Assembly (NCBI RefSeq): GCF_001839655.2
Contig: NZ_CP056087.1
Location: 4,092,001 to 4,156,000 of the forward strand
From: Pseudomonas argentinensis
Lineage (GTDB): Bacteria; Pseudomonadota; Gammaproteobacteria; Pseudomonadales; Pseudomonadaceae
Direction: 5' to 3'
DNA length: 64,000 nt
How positions within the stretch are numbered: the first letter of the stretch is position 1; each line of letters begins with the position of its first letter. Under the pieces are notes generated by a model. The model was not told the origin of the DNA and ran no database searches. It was given only the letters and a program-made list of their open reading frames with translations. A program made the translations under genes and the position numbers. Positions 28,192 to 41,747 of this stretch are shown one piece after another.

Positions 28192-28617
28192 TTATCCTTG
28201 CCGCTTGAAGCCGGTCACGGCAGGCCGTGGCGGCCAGGGCAGGCGCTCGCGCCGCCCCTGGTTATCGAAAATCAGCCCCGTGTCGTCGATGTCCTGCAGC
28301 ACGATGCCGGGGGCGAGGCGTTGCCCGCGGCGGTAGCTGCGTACCTGCTGCTCGTAGCGCAGCACCACCACCGTGGCGCCCAGCGGCTGCGCGCGCAGCC
28401 CGCCCAGGTACTGGACCGGCAGCCGGGTCAGCGGCACTGCACCGTCGTCGGCCTGCAGCTGCCAGTGGCCAACCAACAGGCCGGGCGGCGCGGCCACCTC
28501 GACGGCGGCGGCACGGGCCGGTTGCGGCTCACGGCTGAGCAGCAGCACGCACTGCGCCGCCAGCCAGGCCCCGAGGGTCAGCCACAGGCCGTTCCACAGG
28601 CGCGGCGCGCTGATCAA
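28192..28617 (-). CDS. gspC: Short GspC-like inner-membrane protein
   Basis: 141 residues starting at a TTG (28617) with AGAGG upstream and TTGA overlap with the preceding gene. One membrane helix (about 9-26), Pro/Ala-rich linker, then a GspC homology-region-like domain with V-V-L-R-Y-E-Q-Q-V-R-S-Y-R-R-G-Q. It stops where other GspC proteins have a PDZ or coiled-coil domain, so it is a minimal version. Role: links the inner platform to secretin N0 and helps choose substrates. Confidence 0.75.
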   Translation of the reverse strand: MISAPRLWNGLWLTLGAWLAAQCVLLLSREPQPARAAAVEVAAPPGLLVGHWQLQADDGAVPLTRLPVQYLGGLRAQPLGATVVVLRYEQQVRSYRRGQRLAPGIVLQDIDDTGLIFDNQGRRERLPWPPRPAVTGFKRQG

Positions 28618-30248
28618 CTGATGCCTCTGGGGTGCCAGCCGGGATGGCCCTGCACGTAGCGCACGCTGGGCAGCTGCAGGGCCGGCAATTGCCAGTCGGC
28701 CGGCTGCCTGCTCAGCCAGGTTTCCACGCGCTGCCAGAGGGGTTCACCGCGGGCATCGGCGCTCAGGGAAACGCTGCGACACAGGCCGTCGAGCGGCGCC
28801 AGGCCGGAAACCCGCTTGCCGCCCGGGCTGTAGTTGACCTGCCAGGCCTGCCCCTGCCAGCGCGGCAGGTCCTGGCTGTTGTCGAGCAGCAGGGGGTCGC
28901 CGAACAGCTGGTCGGCGGCGTTCTCCAGCACGCTTTCCAGCGGCTTCACCGGCGCCTCGACCACGGCGGCCGGATAGCCGCCGGTCAGGCTGATCAGCTG
29001 TTCGCGGGTAATCGCCTGGCCAGCGGCCAGGGGGCTGTCGTAACGCAGGCCGGGCAACAACACCTGCATCCGGCCGTCATCGGAGAGGGCCTGATGCAGC
29101 AGGCGGTCCCAGCTGCCACCGCGGGTGTCGCGCCGCCACAGCGCCTGTGGCGCCCTGGCCAGGGGCTGATCGAGCCAGGCGGCGTGGGGCGCGCGCTGGC
29201 TCTGCAAGTGGCTGCGCAAGTTTGCTGCATAGGCCTGGCCGGCCGGGGAAAGCAGTTGCTCGAAGGCGGGGTGAAAACGGGCGACGAAGGTCCATCGCCC
29301 GGCCTGGCGCTGGCAACCGATATGAAAGGCACCGCTGGCCCGGCAGCCGCCGAGCACCACCGGCACCCGCCTGCCGCTGCTCTGCAGCACCTCGATCGGC
29401 GTTGGCCAGAAATCCTGCCCGCGGGCACACAACAGCAGGTCGGTATCGCCCAACCGTTCGGCCAGCCAGAGGCCGGGCCCGGTGCCCACGTCGGCAAGGG
29501 CGATGACCAGATCGGCCTGGCCACGCGCCGCCTTGAAGGCTGGCAGCAGCGATTGGTACCACTGTTTCAAGGAAGCCTTCTGATCCCCGGCATAGGGGTC
29601 GGTGATGCCTACCACGGCAATTCGCAGGCCAGCACGGCGGATCAGGGTGAAGGGTTGCACCCCCAGGGCCTGGGCCTGATCCTCGGCCAGGCTGGCACCC
29701 AGCACCGGCCGAGCGAACTGTCGATAGAGACCGGCGCAGCGCTGTGGCCACAGCAGCCGCTCATCGCTGCTGACCCGCACCTCGCTGCCCAGCAGTTGGC
29801 TACCCTGGGCGCCACTCTCGCCCTGGGTCAGATAGGCCAGCCCGCTGCCGTTCCAGCCCTGGCCGTTCTCCAGGGTCAGGCAGCGCCCGGCGCCGTGGCG
29901 CTGGCGCAGTTCTTCCAGCACGGCGCCCAGCACCGCGTAGCCACCGATGCTGACGGCCTCGGCCAGGTGCGCATCAAGCAGCGGGTTGAGTTCGCTGCGC
30001 GCCTGGTGGGCATGGCTGCCGCTGAGCCAGGGCGCGCGCCCGAGGTGGGAAACCGGCCCCAGCCGGGTCGCCGGCACCACCGGCTGACCGGGCTGGCGGG
30101 CATCCAGGGTATCGGCGATATAAAGCAATTCCAGTTCCGATTGCCCGGCCGACCGTGGGGTCGCGAAGCCCGAGCAGGCGCTGAGCAGCGGTGCCATCGC
30201 GCCGATGCCCATCCAGCCCATCACTTCCCGTCTGCCGATGTCTGTCAT
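28614..30248 (-). CDS. Tat-exported lipoprotein of SoxB/UshA-like fold with degenerate metal sites; first gene of the T2SS operon
   Basis: 544 residues from ATG 30248, which has AGGTGAGG upstream; M at 30275 has no site. Signal: G-R-R-E-V-M-G, hydrophobic stretch, then L-S-A-C lipobox, so a Tat lipoprotein. The body follows SoxB/5'-nucleotidase order, but each metal motif is changed: the first N-D-x-H site reads A-D-T-L-D-A, the G-G-D site reads E-N-G-Q-G-W-N-G-S-G, the G-N-H-E region has no equivalent His, S-H-N-G reads A-D-V-G, and G-H-T-H reads A-R-G-Q. Catalysis by two-metal chemistry therefore looks impossible. It may be a secreted or surface accessory factor. The fold assignment is from pattern matching only. 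Confidence 0.68.
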   Translation of the reverse strand: MTDIGRREVMGWMGIGAMAPLLSACSGFATPRSAGQSELELLYIADTLDARQPGQPVVPATRLGPVSHLGRAPWLSGSHAHQARSELNPLLDAHLAEAVSIGGYAVLGAVLEELRQRHGAGRCLTLENGQGWNGSGLAYLTQGESGAQGSQLLGSEVRVSSDERLLWPQRCAGLYRQFARPVLGASLAEDQAQALGVQPFTLIRRAGLRIAVVGITDPYAGDQKASLKQWYQSLLPAFKAARGQADLVIALADVGTGPGLWLAERLGDTDLLLCARGQDFWPTPIEVLQSSGRRVPVVLGGCRASGAFHIGCQRQAGRWTFVARFHPAFEQLLSPAGQAYAANLRSHLQSQRAPHAAWLDQPLARAPQALWRRDTRGGSWDRLLHQALSDDGRMQVLLPGLRYDSPLAAGQAITREQLISLTGGYPAAVVEAPVKPLESVLENAADQLFGDPLLLDNSQDLPRWQGQAWQVNYSPGGKRVSGLAPLDGLCRSVSLSADARGEPLWQRVETWLSRQPADWQLPALQLPSVRYVQGHPGWHPRGIS

Positions 30249-30303
30249 CGCCCCGCTCGCCTCACCTTTATGCATGGTCGGGGCGGGATACTGGGCAGCT
30301 TAT

Positions 30304-30332
30304 GTGACAGTTTAATGGCGGTTATTCGACAG
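30304..30332 (-). promoter_or_regulatory. Tandem Pho-box-like repeats upstream of the T2SS operon
   Basis: Read on the minus strand: CTGTCGA-ATAA-CCGCCAT-TAAA-CTGTCAC. Three 7-mers at exact 11-bp spacing match the CTGTCAT Pho-box unit at 5, 5 and 6 of 7 positions. They lie 56-84 bp upstream of the ATG at 30248. Confidence 0.65.
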
Positions 30333-30379
30333 CCCTACCGCTAGTCTGAATTGAAAAAACCAGATAAATCAGAAAGCTA

Positions 30380-30419
30380 GCGTCATAAAGCTTTCAATAG
30401 CCATTAACAGAACTGCCAA
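30380..30419 (+). promoter_or_regulatory. Pho-box-like repeats upstream of phoX
   Basis: GCGTCAT-AAAG-CTTTCAA at 30380-30397, then after a weaker unit CTGCCAA at 30413-30419, all on an 11-bp register. Unit matches to CTGTCAT are 5, 5, about 3, and 5 of 7. They end 71 bp before the phoX start. Confidence 0.5.
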
Positions 30420-30490
30420 AAAATCATCACACACGGTCTCTACAGTCCCGGTTTCCTCAAGCCGCTTCACCAGAAAAAGGACATGACCTG

Positions 30491-32533
30491 ATGAGTCGAG
30501 ATACCGGCGATAACCTGGACCGCAATAGCAGTGGCAACCTGCCCATGGCATCGGTTCTGGACGCGTACCTGAGCCGCCGCAGCGTGATGCGTGGAGGCCT
30601 GGGCGCGGCAATCGCGATGATCGCAGGCACCGGCCTCACCGGCTGTTTCGACAGCGGCGGCTCCAGCAACGACAGCGCCCCCAGCGAGCCACCCGCCGAA
30701 CCGAACCTGGCCCTCGGCTTCCAGTCCATCGCCGGCTCGCGTACCGATGCCTGCGTGGTGGCTGCCGGTTACAGCGCCTACGTGCTGGCCCCCTGGGGCA
30801 CGCCGTTCAACTCCCTGGCCGCCCCCTGGAAAGACGATGGCAGCAACACCGCCACCGACCAGGAAAACTCGGCCGGCATGCACCATGACGGCATGCACTT
30901 CTTCCCCATCAACGGCAGTTCCGAAGATGGCCTGCTGGCGGTCAACTACGAATACATCGACGAAGATGCCCTGCACCCCAATGGCCCGACCACCGTCAAC
31001 GGCCGACGCCCGGCCGAGGAAGTGCGCAAGGAAATCAACGCCCATGGCGCCGGTGTCATTCGCATCAGCAAGGTCAACGGCCGTTGGCAGGTGGTCGATA
31101 ACGACCCCCTGAACCGCCGCTTCACTACCGCCACCGTGATGGACATCTCCGGCCCGCTGAGTGGCACCGACCACCTGAAGACCAAGTTCTCGCCGACCGG
31201 TACCCAGACCCGCGGCACCAACAACAACTGCGGCAACGGTTACACGCCGTGGGGCACCTACCTGACCTGTGAAGAGAACTGGCCGTCGATCTTCATCAAC
31301 ACCGGCACCCGCCCTGCCGACCAGTCGCGTATCGGTATCGGCACCAGCACCGGTCGCTATGGCTGGGAAACCGCCGCCGGGGATGCCTCGGAACAAAACG
31401 ACGAATTCACCCGCTTCAACATCACCCCAAGTGGCGCGTCGGCCACCGATGACTATCGCAACGAAGCCAGCACCTACGGCTACATCGTCGAGATCGACCC
31501 CTTCGATGCCAGCACCCGCGCCGTGAAGCGCACTGCACTGGGCCGCTTCCGCCACGAAGGCTGCTGGCCGGCGCTACCGGTGGTCGGCAAACCGGTGGTG
31601 TTCTACAGCGGCGACGACTCGAACAACGAGTACCTGTACAAGTACGTGTCCAACGCCCTGTGGGAGGCCGCCGACGCCAACCCCAGCGACCGCCTGGCCA
31701 CTGGCGCCAAATACATGGATAACGGCACCCTGTACGTGGCCCGTTTCGATGCCGACGGCACCGGTGCGTGGATCCCGCTGGTAGCGGCCACCCCGACCAC
31801 CGATGGCAGCACCCTGGGCGCCAAGTTCACCGACCTGCCGGGGATCATCCTCAACACCCGGGGCGCGGCCGATGCCGTGGGTGCAACGCCGATGGACCGA
31901 CCGGAGTGGACCGCCGTCAACCCGCTCAATGGCGATGTCTACCTAACCCTGACCAACAACAGCGCGCGCACCGCCGCCACCGTGGACGCCGCCAACCCAC
32001 GCGGCCCGAACCGCCATGGCCACGTGATCCGCTGGCACGACAGCGACGATCAGCTGAGCTTCACCTGGGACATCTTCGTGTTCGGCGCCAATGCCTCGGC
32101 CACGCCGGACATCAACCGGTCGGGCCTGACCGAGCTCAACCAGTTCGCCAGCCCGGACGGCATGAGCTTCGACAGCCGCGGGGTTCTGTGGATCCAGACC
32201 GACAATGGCGAATCCAGCGTGACCAGCTACACCAACGACCAGATGCTGGCGGTGATCCCCACCAACCTGGTCGACACCAACGGCCAGCAGGTACCGGTCA
32301 ACGCGCAGAACCAGGTGGACCTGCGCCGTTTCTTCGTGGGCCCCAACGGCTGCGAAGTGACCGGCATCGCCTTCACCCCGGACAACAAGTCGATGTTCAT
32401 CAACATCCAGCACCCGGGCAACTGGCCATACAGCGACGTCGCCACCGAGGAAACGCCAGCCGGCACCACCGTCCGCCCACGGGCCTCAACGGTGGTAATC
32501 CAGCGCAACGACGGCGGCGAAATCGGCGTCTGA
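30491..32533 (+). CDS. phoX: PhoX-family alkaline phosphatase (Tat-exported)
   Basis: 680 residues. Tat signal S-R-R-S-V-M-R-G-G-L near residue 29 then a Gly/Ala-rich helix ending T-G-C, possibly a lipobox. The body has PhoX features: N-C-G-N-G-Y-T-P-W-G-T-Y-L-T-C-E-E-N near 246, a Gly-rich G-R-F-R-H-E-G segment, and R-P-E-W-T-A-V-N-P near 472. PhoX enzymes are calcium/iron-dependent phosphomonoesterases that release phosphate outside the cytoplasm. The neighbouring T2SS and Tat genes suggest export by Tat, then release through this T2SS, as known for a P. putida PhoX (UxpB). Confidence 0.9.
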   Translation: MSRDTGDNLDRNSSGNLPMASVLDAYLSRRSVMRGGLGAAIAMIAGTGLTGCFDSGGSSNDSAPSEPPAEPNLALGFQSIAGSRTDACVVAAGYSAYVLAPWGTPFNSLAAPWKDDGSNTATDQENSAGMHHDGMHFFPINGSSEDGLLAVNYEYIDEDALHPNGPTTVNGRRPAEEVRKEINAHGAGVIRISKVNGRWQVVDNDPLNRRFTTATVMDISGPLSGTDHLKTKFSPTGTQTRGTNNNCGNGYTPWGTYLTCEENWPSIFINTGTRPADQSRIGIGTSTGRYGWETAAGDASEQNDEFTRFNITPSGASATDDYRNEASTYGYIVEIDPFDASTRAVKRTALGRFRHEGCWPALPVVGKPVVFYSGDDSNNEYLYKYVSNALWEAADANPSDRLATGAKYMDNGTLYVARFDADGTGAWIPLVAATPTTDGSTLGAKFTDLPGIILNTRGAADAVGATPMDRPEWTAVNPLNGDVYLTLTNNSARTAATVDAANPRGPNRHGHVIRWHDSDDQLSFTWDIFVFGANASATPDINRSGLTELNQFASPDGMSFDSRGVLWIQTDNGESSVTSYTNDQMLAVIPTNLVDTNGQQVPVNAQNQVDLRRFFVGPNGCEVTGIAFTPDNKSMFINIQHPGNWPYSDVATEETPAGTTVRPRASTVVIQRNDGGEIGV

Positions 32534-32616
32534 CCGGCCCACGCGGCACGGGGCAATCTCGTGCCGCCTCTCTTCGCCTGGGTGGCGCAACCGCGACGCC
32601 CAGGCGCTCTCTTCTC

Positions 32617-32838
32617 AGAACCTGTTCACGATCATTCGCCGTAATTGCACCTGCAATGACTGCAACGTGGCGCAAGCAGCCGCAAGCTGCAAGCCCCGAG
32701 CTACAAGTTAAAAAGCAGTCCACAGTGCTCTAGCTTCTTCTTGCAGCTTGCAGCTTGCGGCTTGAAGCCCAATGTCCGCTTTTGCAGTCGATTCCAAGGA
32801 TACAAGCTTCCAGAAACCCAGAGATCGTGAACGGGTCT
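32617..32838. repeat. 222-bp inverted-repeat-bounded element, copy A (MITE-like)
   Basis: Left end AGAACCTGTTCACGATC (32617-32633) is mirrored by GATCGTGAACGGGTCTC (32822-32838). Internally it has AAGTTAAAAAGCAGTCCACA, then CTAGCTTCTTCTTGCAGCTT with heptamer-like GCAGCTT runs, and CTTGAAGCCCAATGTCCGCTT. The same internal blocks occur in reverse orientation at 41507-41719. No ORF. It fills most of the gap between phoX and gspK. Confidence 0.75.
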
Positions 32839-32865
32839 CAGGTACCGCTTGCCATCAGCCCCTAG

Positions 32866-33837
32866 CTACAAGGCGAACGGCAAGGGTTCCCGGCTGATCA
32901 CCTGCACCCGTTGCGCGGGCACCTGTGCGTGCCAGCGCACCACCCCCTGGGCCTGCACCTGGAACTGGCTGCTGATCCGCCGGCCATCCTGCTCGAACTC
33001 GAGCTGCAGCAGGAAATCACCGCTGTTGAGCAGCAGCCCTTCGCTCAAACGCTCGAACGTCGGGTCGTCCAGCGCGCCCAGGGCCTCGCGCAACGCGGCC
33101 ACATCGCGGTAACCGTTGGCCGGTCGGCCGGTGATGATGCGCGCCAGCAGCGAGCGCGCGAACTCGCCCTCGTAGAGCGCGTCGAGCAGGGGCAGATGCT
33201 CCAGGCTCAGGGCATTGGCATTGAGTCGCCAGCCTGATGTCTGCGGCAGCGCACAGAGCTGCGGATAGCGCAGCTGCCGGCCACGCTGGGGGGTGAGCAG
33301 CAGATTCAGCTCGCTCATGTCCACCATCGGCTGATTGGCTGCCAGCCGAGGGGGCGTCTGGCGCAGGTACTGATCGCTTTCGGCGCCGTGCAGGCGGCTT
33401 TGGCCGTCGCTGTCGATCCAGTCGGCCAGGGCCTGCACCAGTTGCTCGGCGGCCAGGTCGTCGCCGAGCAGATACTGCAGCTGACGCTCGGCCCGTTCGG
33501 CCTCCTGGCCGGCCAGCGCGTTGACGTTGAAGCAGCTGTGCAGATCACGAATGCGCAGGGTCGCCGCGCCGCCGGCGAAATCGTAGCGCAACGGCTGGCC
33601 ACGCAGGGCTTGCCAGAACAGCGGGCTCTGCCGCCAGGCAGGATCGCGCAGCGCCTGCTCGGCGAACGCCAGGCCGGCCACCTCCAGGGCCCGCGCCTGG
33701 ATACGCTGTTGCTGCAGACGCACCGCATCGACCTGCTGACGGCCCTGCTGCACCATCCACGCCAATCCGCCGGCGAGCATGGCCAGGGCCACCAGCACCA
33801 TCAATAACGCTGCGCCGCATTGCCGCCTGCACCCCAT
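32866..33837 (-). CDS. gspK: Minor pseudopilin K, separated from the main T2SS operon
   Basis: 323 residues from ATG 33837 (GAGGG upstream); a GTG lies one codon earlier. The N-terminus C-G-A-A-L-L-M-V-L-V-A-L-A-M is the GspK version of the prepilin signal, which lacks the +5 Glu. The large alpha domain has L-H-S-C-F-N-V-N-A-L and W-I-D-S-D-G, typical calcium-site surroundings of GspK. It caps the pseudopilus tip with I and J. Convergent with phoX and divergent from tatABC. Confidence 0.9.
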   Translation of the reverse strand: MGCRRQCGAALLMVLVALAMLAGGLAWMVQQGRQQVDAVRLQQQRIQARALEVAGLAFAEQALRDPAWRQSPLFWQALRGQPLRYDFAGGAATLRIRDLHSCFNVNALAGQEAERAERQLQYLLGDDLAAEQLVQALADWIDSDGQSRLHGAESDQYLRQTPPRLAANQPMVDMSELNLLLTPQRGRQLRYPQLCALPQTSGWRLNANALSLEHLPLLDALYEGEFARSLLARIITGRPANGYRDVAALREALGALDDPTFERLSEGLLLNSGDFLLQLEFEQDGRRISSQFQVQAQGVVRWHAQVPAQRVQVISREPLPFAL

Positions 33838-33910
33838 CACTCAGCCCTCGAAAACACGGAGCCGACAGTCAACAGGCTGAATGTTGCAGAGAGGTGGCAA
33901 GCGCCTCTTT

Positions 33911-33939
33911 TCGTCATCGCCGCGTCACCGTAGCGTCAC
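33911..33939 (+). promoter_or_regulatory. Pho-box-like triplet upstream of tatA
   Basis: TCGTCAT-CGCC-GCGTCAC-CGTA-GCGTCAC: three 7-mers at exact 11-bp spacing, all with the GTCA core, matching CTGTCAT at 5, 4 and 4 positions. They end 50 bp before the tatA start and could also serve the divergent gspK. Confidence 0.45.
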
Positions 33940-33989
33940 AAAGCCCAGGCAGATTAGCCCTTCAATTTCATGGCGTTGGAGCGTTTTTC

Positions 33990-34223
33990 ATGGGTGGTAT
34001 CGGTATCTGGCAACTGGTCATCGTGCTGTTGATCGTGTTCCTGCTGTTCGGCAGCAAACGCCTCAAGACGCTGGGTGGCGATCTGGGTGAAACCATCCAG
34101 GGTTTCCGCAAATCCATGGCCGGCAACAGCGAAGCGGACGAGCCACCAGCCCAGGTGCAGCAGCAGGCACCACTGGCCGAAACCGCTCAGCCAGCCCAGG
34201 CCCACTCGGACCGGCCGGCCTGA
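33990..34223 (+). CDS. tatA: Twin-arginine translocase subunit A
   Basis: 77 residues from ATG 33990 (GGAG nine bases upstream). N-terminal membrane helix G-I-W-Q-L-V-I-V-L-L-I-V-F-L-L-F then F-G-S-K-R-L, the TatA signature, an amphipathic helix with F-R-K-S-M, and a Gln/Ala-rich polar tail. TatA oligomers form the passage for folded Tat substrates. TGATG overlap with tatB. The setting next to T2SS and phoX differs from the usual tat location beside hisIE in Pseudomonas. Confidence 0.93.
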   Translation: MGGIGIWQLVIVLLIVFLLFGSKRLKTLGGDLGETIQGFRKSMAGNSEADEPPAQVQQQAPLAETAQPAQAHSDRPA

Positions 34224-34510
34224 TGTTCGAAATAGGCTTCACCGAACTGCTGCTGGTCAGTGTGGTGGCGTTGCTGGTGCTCGGCCCGGAACGCCTGCCG
34301 GTGGCGGCCCGCACCCTGGGCCGCGGCCTTGGCCAGGCAAAACGGGCAATGAACATGCTGCGTGACCAGGTGGAACGTGAGTTGGATGCCCAGGCCGTGA
34401 GCAAGGAGCTGGATGCCCTGCCGTTGCGGCAACTGGAGCAGGAGCTGCGTCGCGGCACCAGCCTGCAGGCGCCGCAGCCGGCGACCGGCAAAGCGGAGGG
34501 CACGCCATGA
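34223..34510 (+). CDS. tatB: Twin-arginine translocase subunit B
   Basis: 95 residues, starting M-F-E-I-G-F-T-E-L-L-L-V-S-V-V-A-L-L-V-L-G-P-E-R-L-P, split here for length only, with the F-x-E-L and G-P-x-x-L-P signature. Shorter than the 140-170 residues of many TatB proteins. With TatC it recognises twin-arginine signals. Overlaps tatA and tatC by four bases or fewer. Confidence 0.92.
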   Translation: MFEIGFTELLLVSVVALLVLGPERLPVAARTLGRGLGQAKRAMNMLRDQVERELDAQAVSKELDALPLRQLEQELRRGTSLQAPQPATGKAEGTP

Positions 34511-35256
34511 GCAGCATGCCGTTGACCGCCCACCTGGGCGAACTGCGCAAGCGCCTGGTGCGCTGCCTGCTGGCGATCGTGCTGGCGTTCCTGGGCCTGT
34601 TCCCCTTCGCCCAGACCCTTTACACGCTGATCTCCGAACCGCTGCGCCGCTACCTGCCCGAAGGCGCGAGCATGATCGCCACCAGTGTGACCTCGCCGTT
34701 CCTGGCGCCATTCAAACTGACCCTGATGGTCGCCGTGTTCCTCTGCATGCCGGTGCTGTTGCATCAGGCGTGGGGCTTCGTGGCACCGGGCCTGTATCGC
34801 CGCGAGCGACGCATCGCGGTGCCGCTACTGGTCTCCAGCATCCTGCTGTTCTATGCCGGCATGGCCTTCGCGTTCTTCGCGGTATTCCCGATGATGTTCG
34901 GCTTCTTCGCCAGCGTCACCCCCGATGGCGTGGAGATGATGACCGATATCGCCCTGTACCTGGACTTCATCCTCGCCCTGTTCCTGGCATTCGGGCTGGC
35001 CTTCGAGATTCCCGTGGCCACTTTCATCATCGTCTGGGCCGGGCTGACCGATGTCGACACCTTGCGTCGCAGCCGGCCCTACGTGATCGTCGGCTGCTTC
35101 GTGGTCGGCATGCTGCTGACCCCGCCGGACGTGTTCTCGCAAACCATGCTGGCGGTGCCGATGTGGCTGCTGTTCGAAGTCGGCCTGCTGGCCTGCGGCA
35201 GCATCCAGCGGCGCCCGCAGCAGCAAGGCGAGCAGGAACTGGCCGTCAGCGAGTAG
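34507..35256 (+). CDS. tatC: Twin-arginine translocase subunit C
   Basis: 249 residues with six membrane helices. The start M-S-S-M-P-L-T-A-H-L-G-E-L-R-K-R-L holds the H-L-x-E-L-R-x-R signal-binding motif; F-E-I-P-V near 163 and the T-P-P-D motif near 218 are also typical. It is the signal-peptide receptor. With tatA and tatB it makes a full Tat translocase next to two Tat-signal proteins (the SoxB-like lipoprotein and PhoX). Confidence 0.95.
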   Translation: MSSMPLTAHLGELRKRLVRCLLAIVLAFLGLFPFAQTLYTLISEPLRRYLPEGASMIATSVTSPFLAPFKLTLMVAVFLCMPVLLHQAWGFVAPGLYRRERRIAVPLLVSSILLFYAGMAFAFFAVFPMMFGFFASVTPDGVEMMTDIALYLDFILALFLAFGLAFEIPVATFIIVWAGLTDVDTLRRSRPYVIVGCFVVGMLLTPPDVFSQTMLAVPMWLLFEVGLLACGSIQRRPQQQGEQELAVSE

Positions 35257-35333
35257 GCGAGGCAGGCGCCTCGCCCACGGATCAGATGGCGGGATTGGTC
35301 TATCGATAGCCTGCTGGCAGCCAGCAGGCCGGG

Positions 35334-35651
35334 TCAGAACTGCAGATCGGACAGGCGCCACACTTCGAAGGCGGGCACTTCATAGGGATGGGCTTTCTTC
35401 AGGGCCTTGACGGCGTTGTGGATCAGCTCGTCACCGACCACCAGCTCGACCTTCCACTCGGCAACCGTCGCCAGCTCACCGCTTTTGCCAATGAACGGCG
35501 TGCTGCCTTCCAGCGGGCGGAACTGGCCGCGCCCCAGGGTTTGCCAGCAGCAGTGTTCGTAACCCGCAGCGCGTCCGGCGCCCTCCGCGAAAACGGCGGC
35601 TTTCACGCTTTCCAGGTGGCTCTCTGGAACGTAGAAACACAGCTTGTACAT
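35334..35651 (-). CDS. YqfO/NIF3-insert-like (CutA/PII-fold) small protein
   Basis: 105 residues from ATG 35651 (GGAG upstream). Sequence Y-K-L-C-F-Y-V-P-E-S-H-L-E-S-V-K-A-A-V-F and K-K-A-H-P-Y-E-V-P-A-F-E-V matches the stand-alone form of the domain inserted in NIF3/YqfO proteins, related in fold to CutA1 and PII. Function unknown in Pseudomonas. The 306 bp to purL hold only the purL terminator. Confidence 0.8.
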   Translation of the reverse strand: MYKLCFYVPESHLESVKAAVFAEGAGRAAGYEHCCWQTLGRGQFRPLEGSTPFIGKSGELATVAEWKVELVVGDELIHNAVKALKKAHPYEVPAFEVWRLSDLQF

Positions 35652-35907
35652 CAACTACTCCACTGCAAGTCGCTGAAAACAATGTGCTAATCATGCCACA
35701 GCATAATGGCACATTGCCTAGCGAGATTCGTGATACAGCCAACACTGCTGAAATATTCAGACTCATCTAGCCGGCCGCCGTTTCGCCGCGCCCTGTGCTG
35801 CGCGAGTCGCCGGCCACTCCCTGCAGACTAGCCGCTGCCATGCAAAAACCCAGGCGCTACGTCTCAAAACCGACGACCTGAACCACCTCCGAATTGATAC
35901 CCCAAAT

Positions 35908-41506
<5,599 letters not shown>

Positions 41507-41507
<1 letters not shown>

Positions 41508-41719
41508 GAACCTGTTCAAAGTCTTGTATGCGCATGAAGCGGCAACTACAAGGCAGAAGCGGACATTGAGCTTCAAGCCTCAAGCGTCAAGCTGCAAGAA
41601 GAAGCTAGAGCACTGCGGACTGCTTTTAACTTGTAGCTTGGGGCTTGCAGCTTGCGGCCGCTTCCGCCACTTAGCTGCCAAATCTACGAGCCTGGGCTGA
41701 AAGATTATGAGCAGGTTCT
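41507..41719. repeat. 213-bp inverted-repeat-bounded element, copy B (MITE-like)
   Basis: Left end AGAACCTGTTCAAAGTCTT begins at the last base of the mltF stop and is mirrored by AAGATTATGAGCAGGTTCT at 41701-41719. Inside, the block with AGCTAGAGCACTGCGGACTG and GCTTTTAACTTGTAGCTTGG is the reverse of the copy A block. Opposite orientation to copy A. Confidence 0.75.
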
Positions 41720-41747
41720 AAGAGCCCGCGCTTTCACCCTGCCGCCG

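Noticed and set aside
26077..28659. 860-codon plus-strand ORF
   Set aside because: Shadow of gspD and gspE; no family motif.
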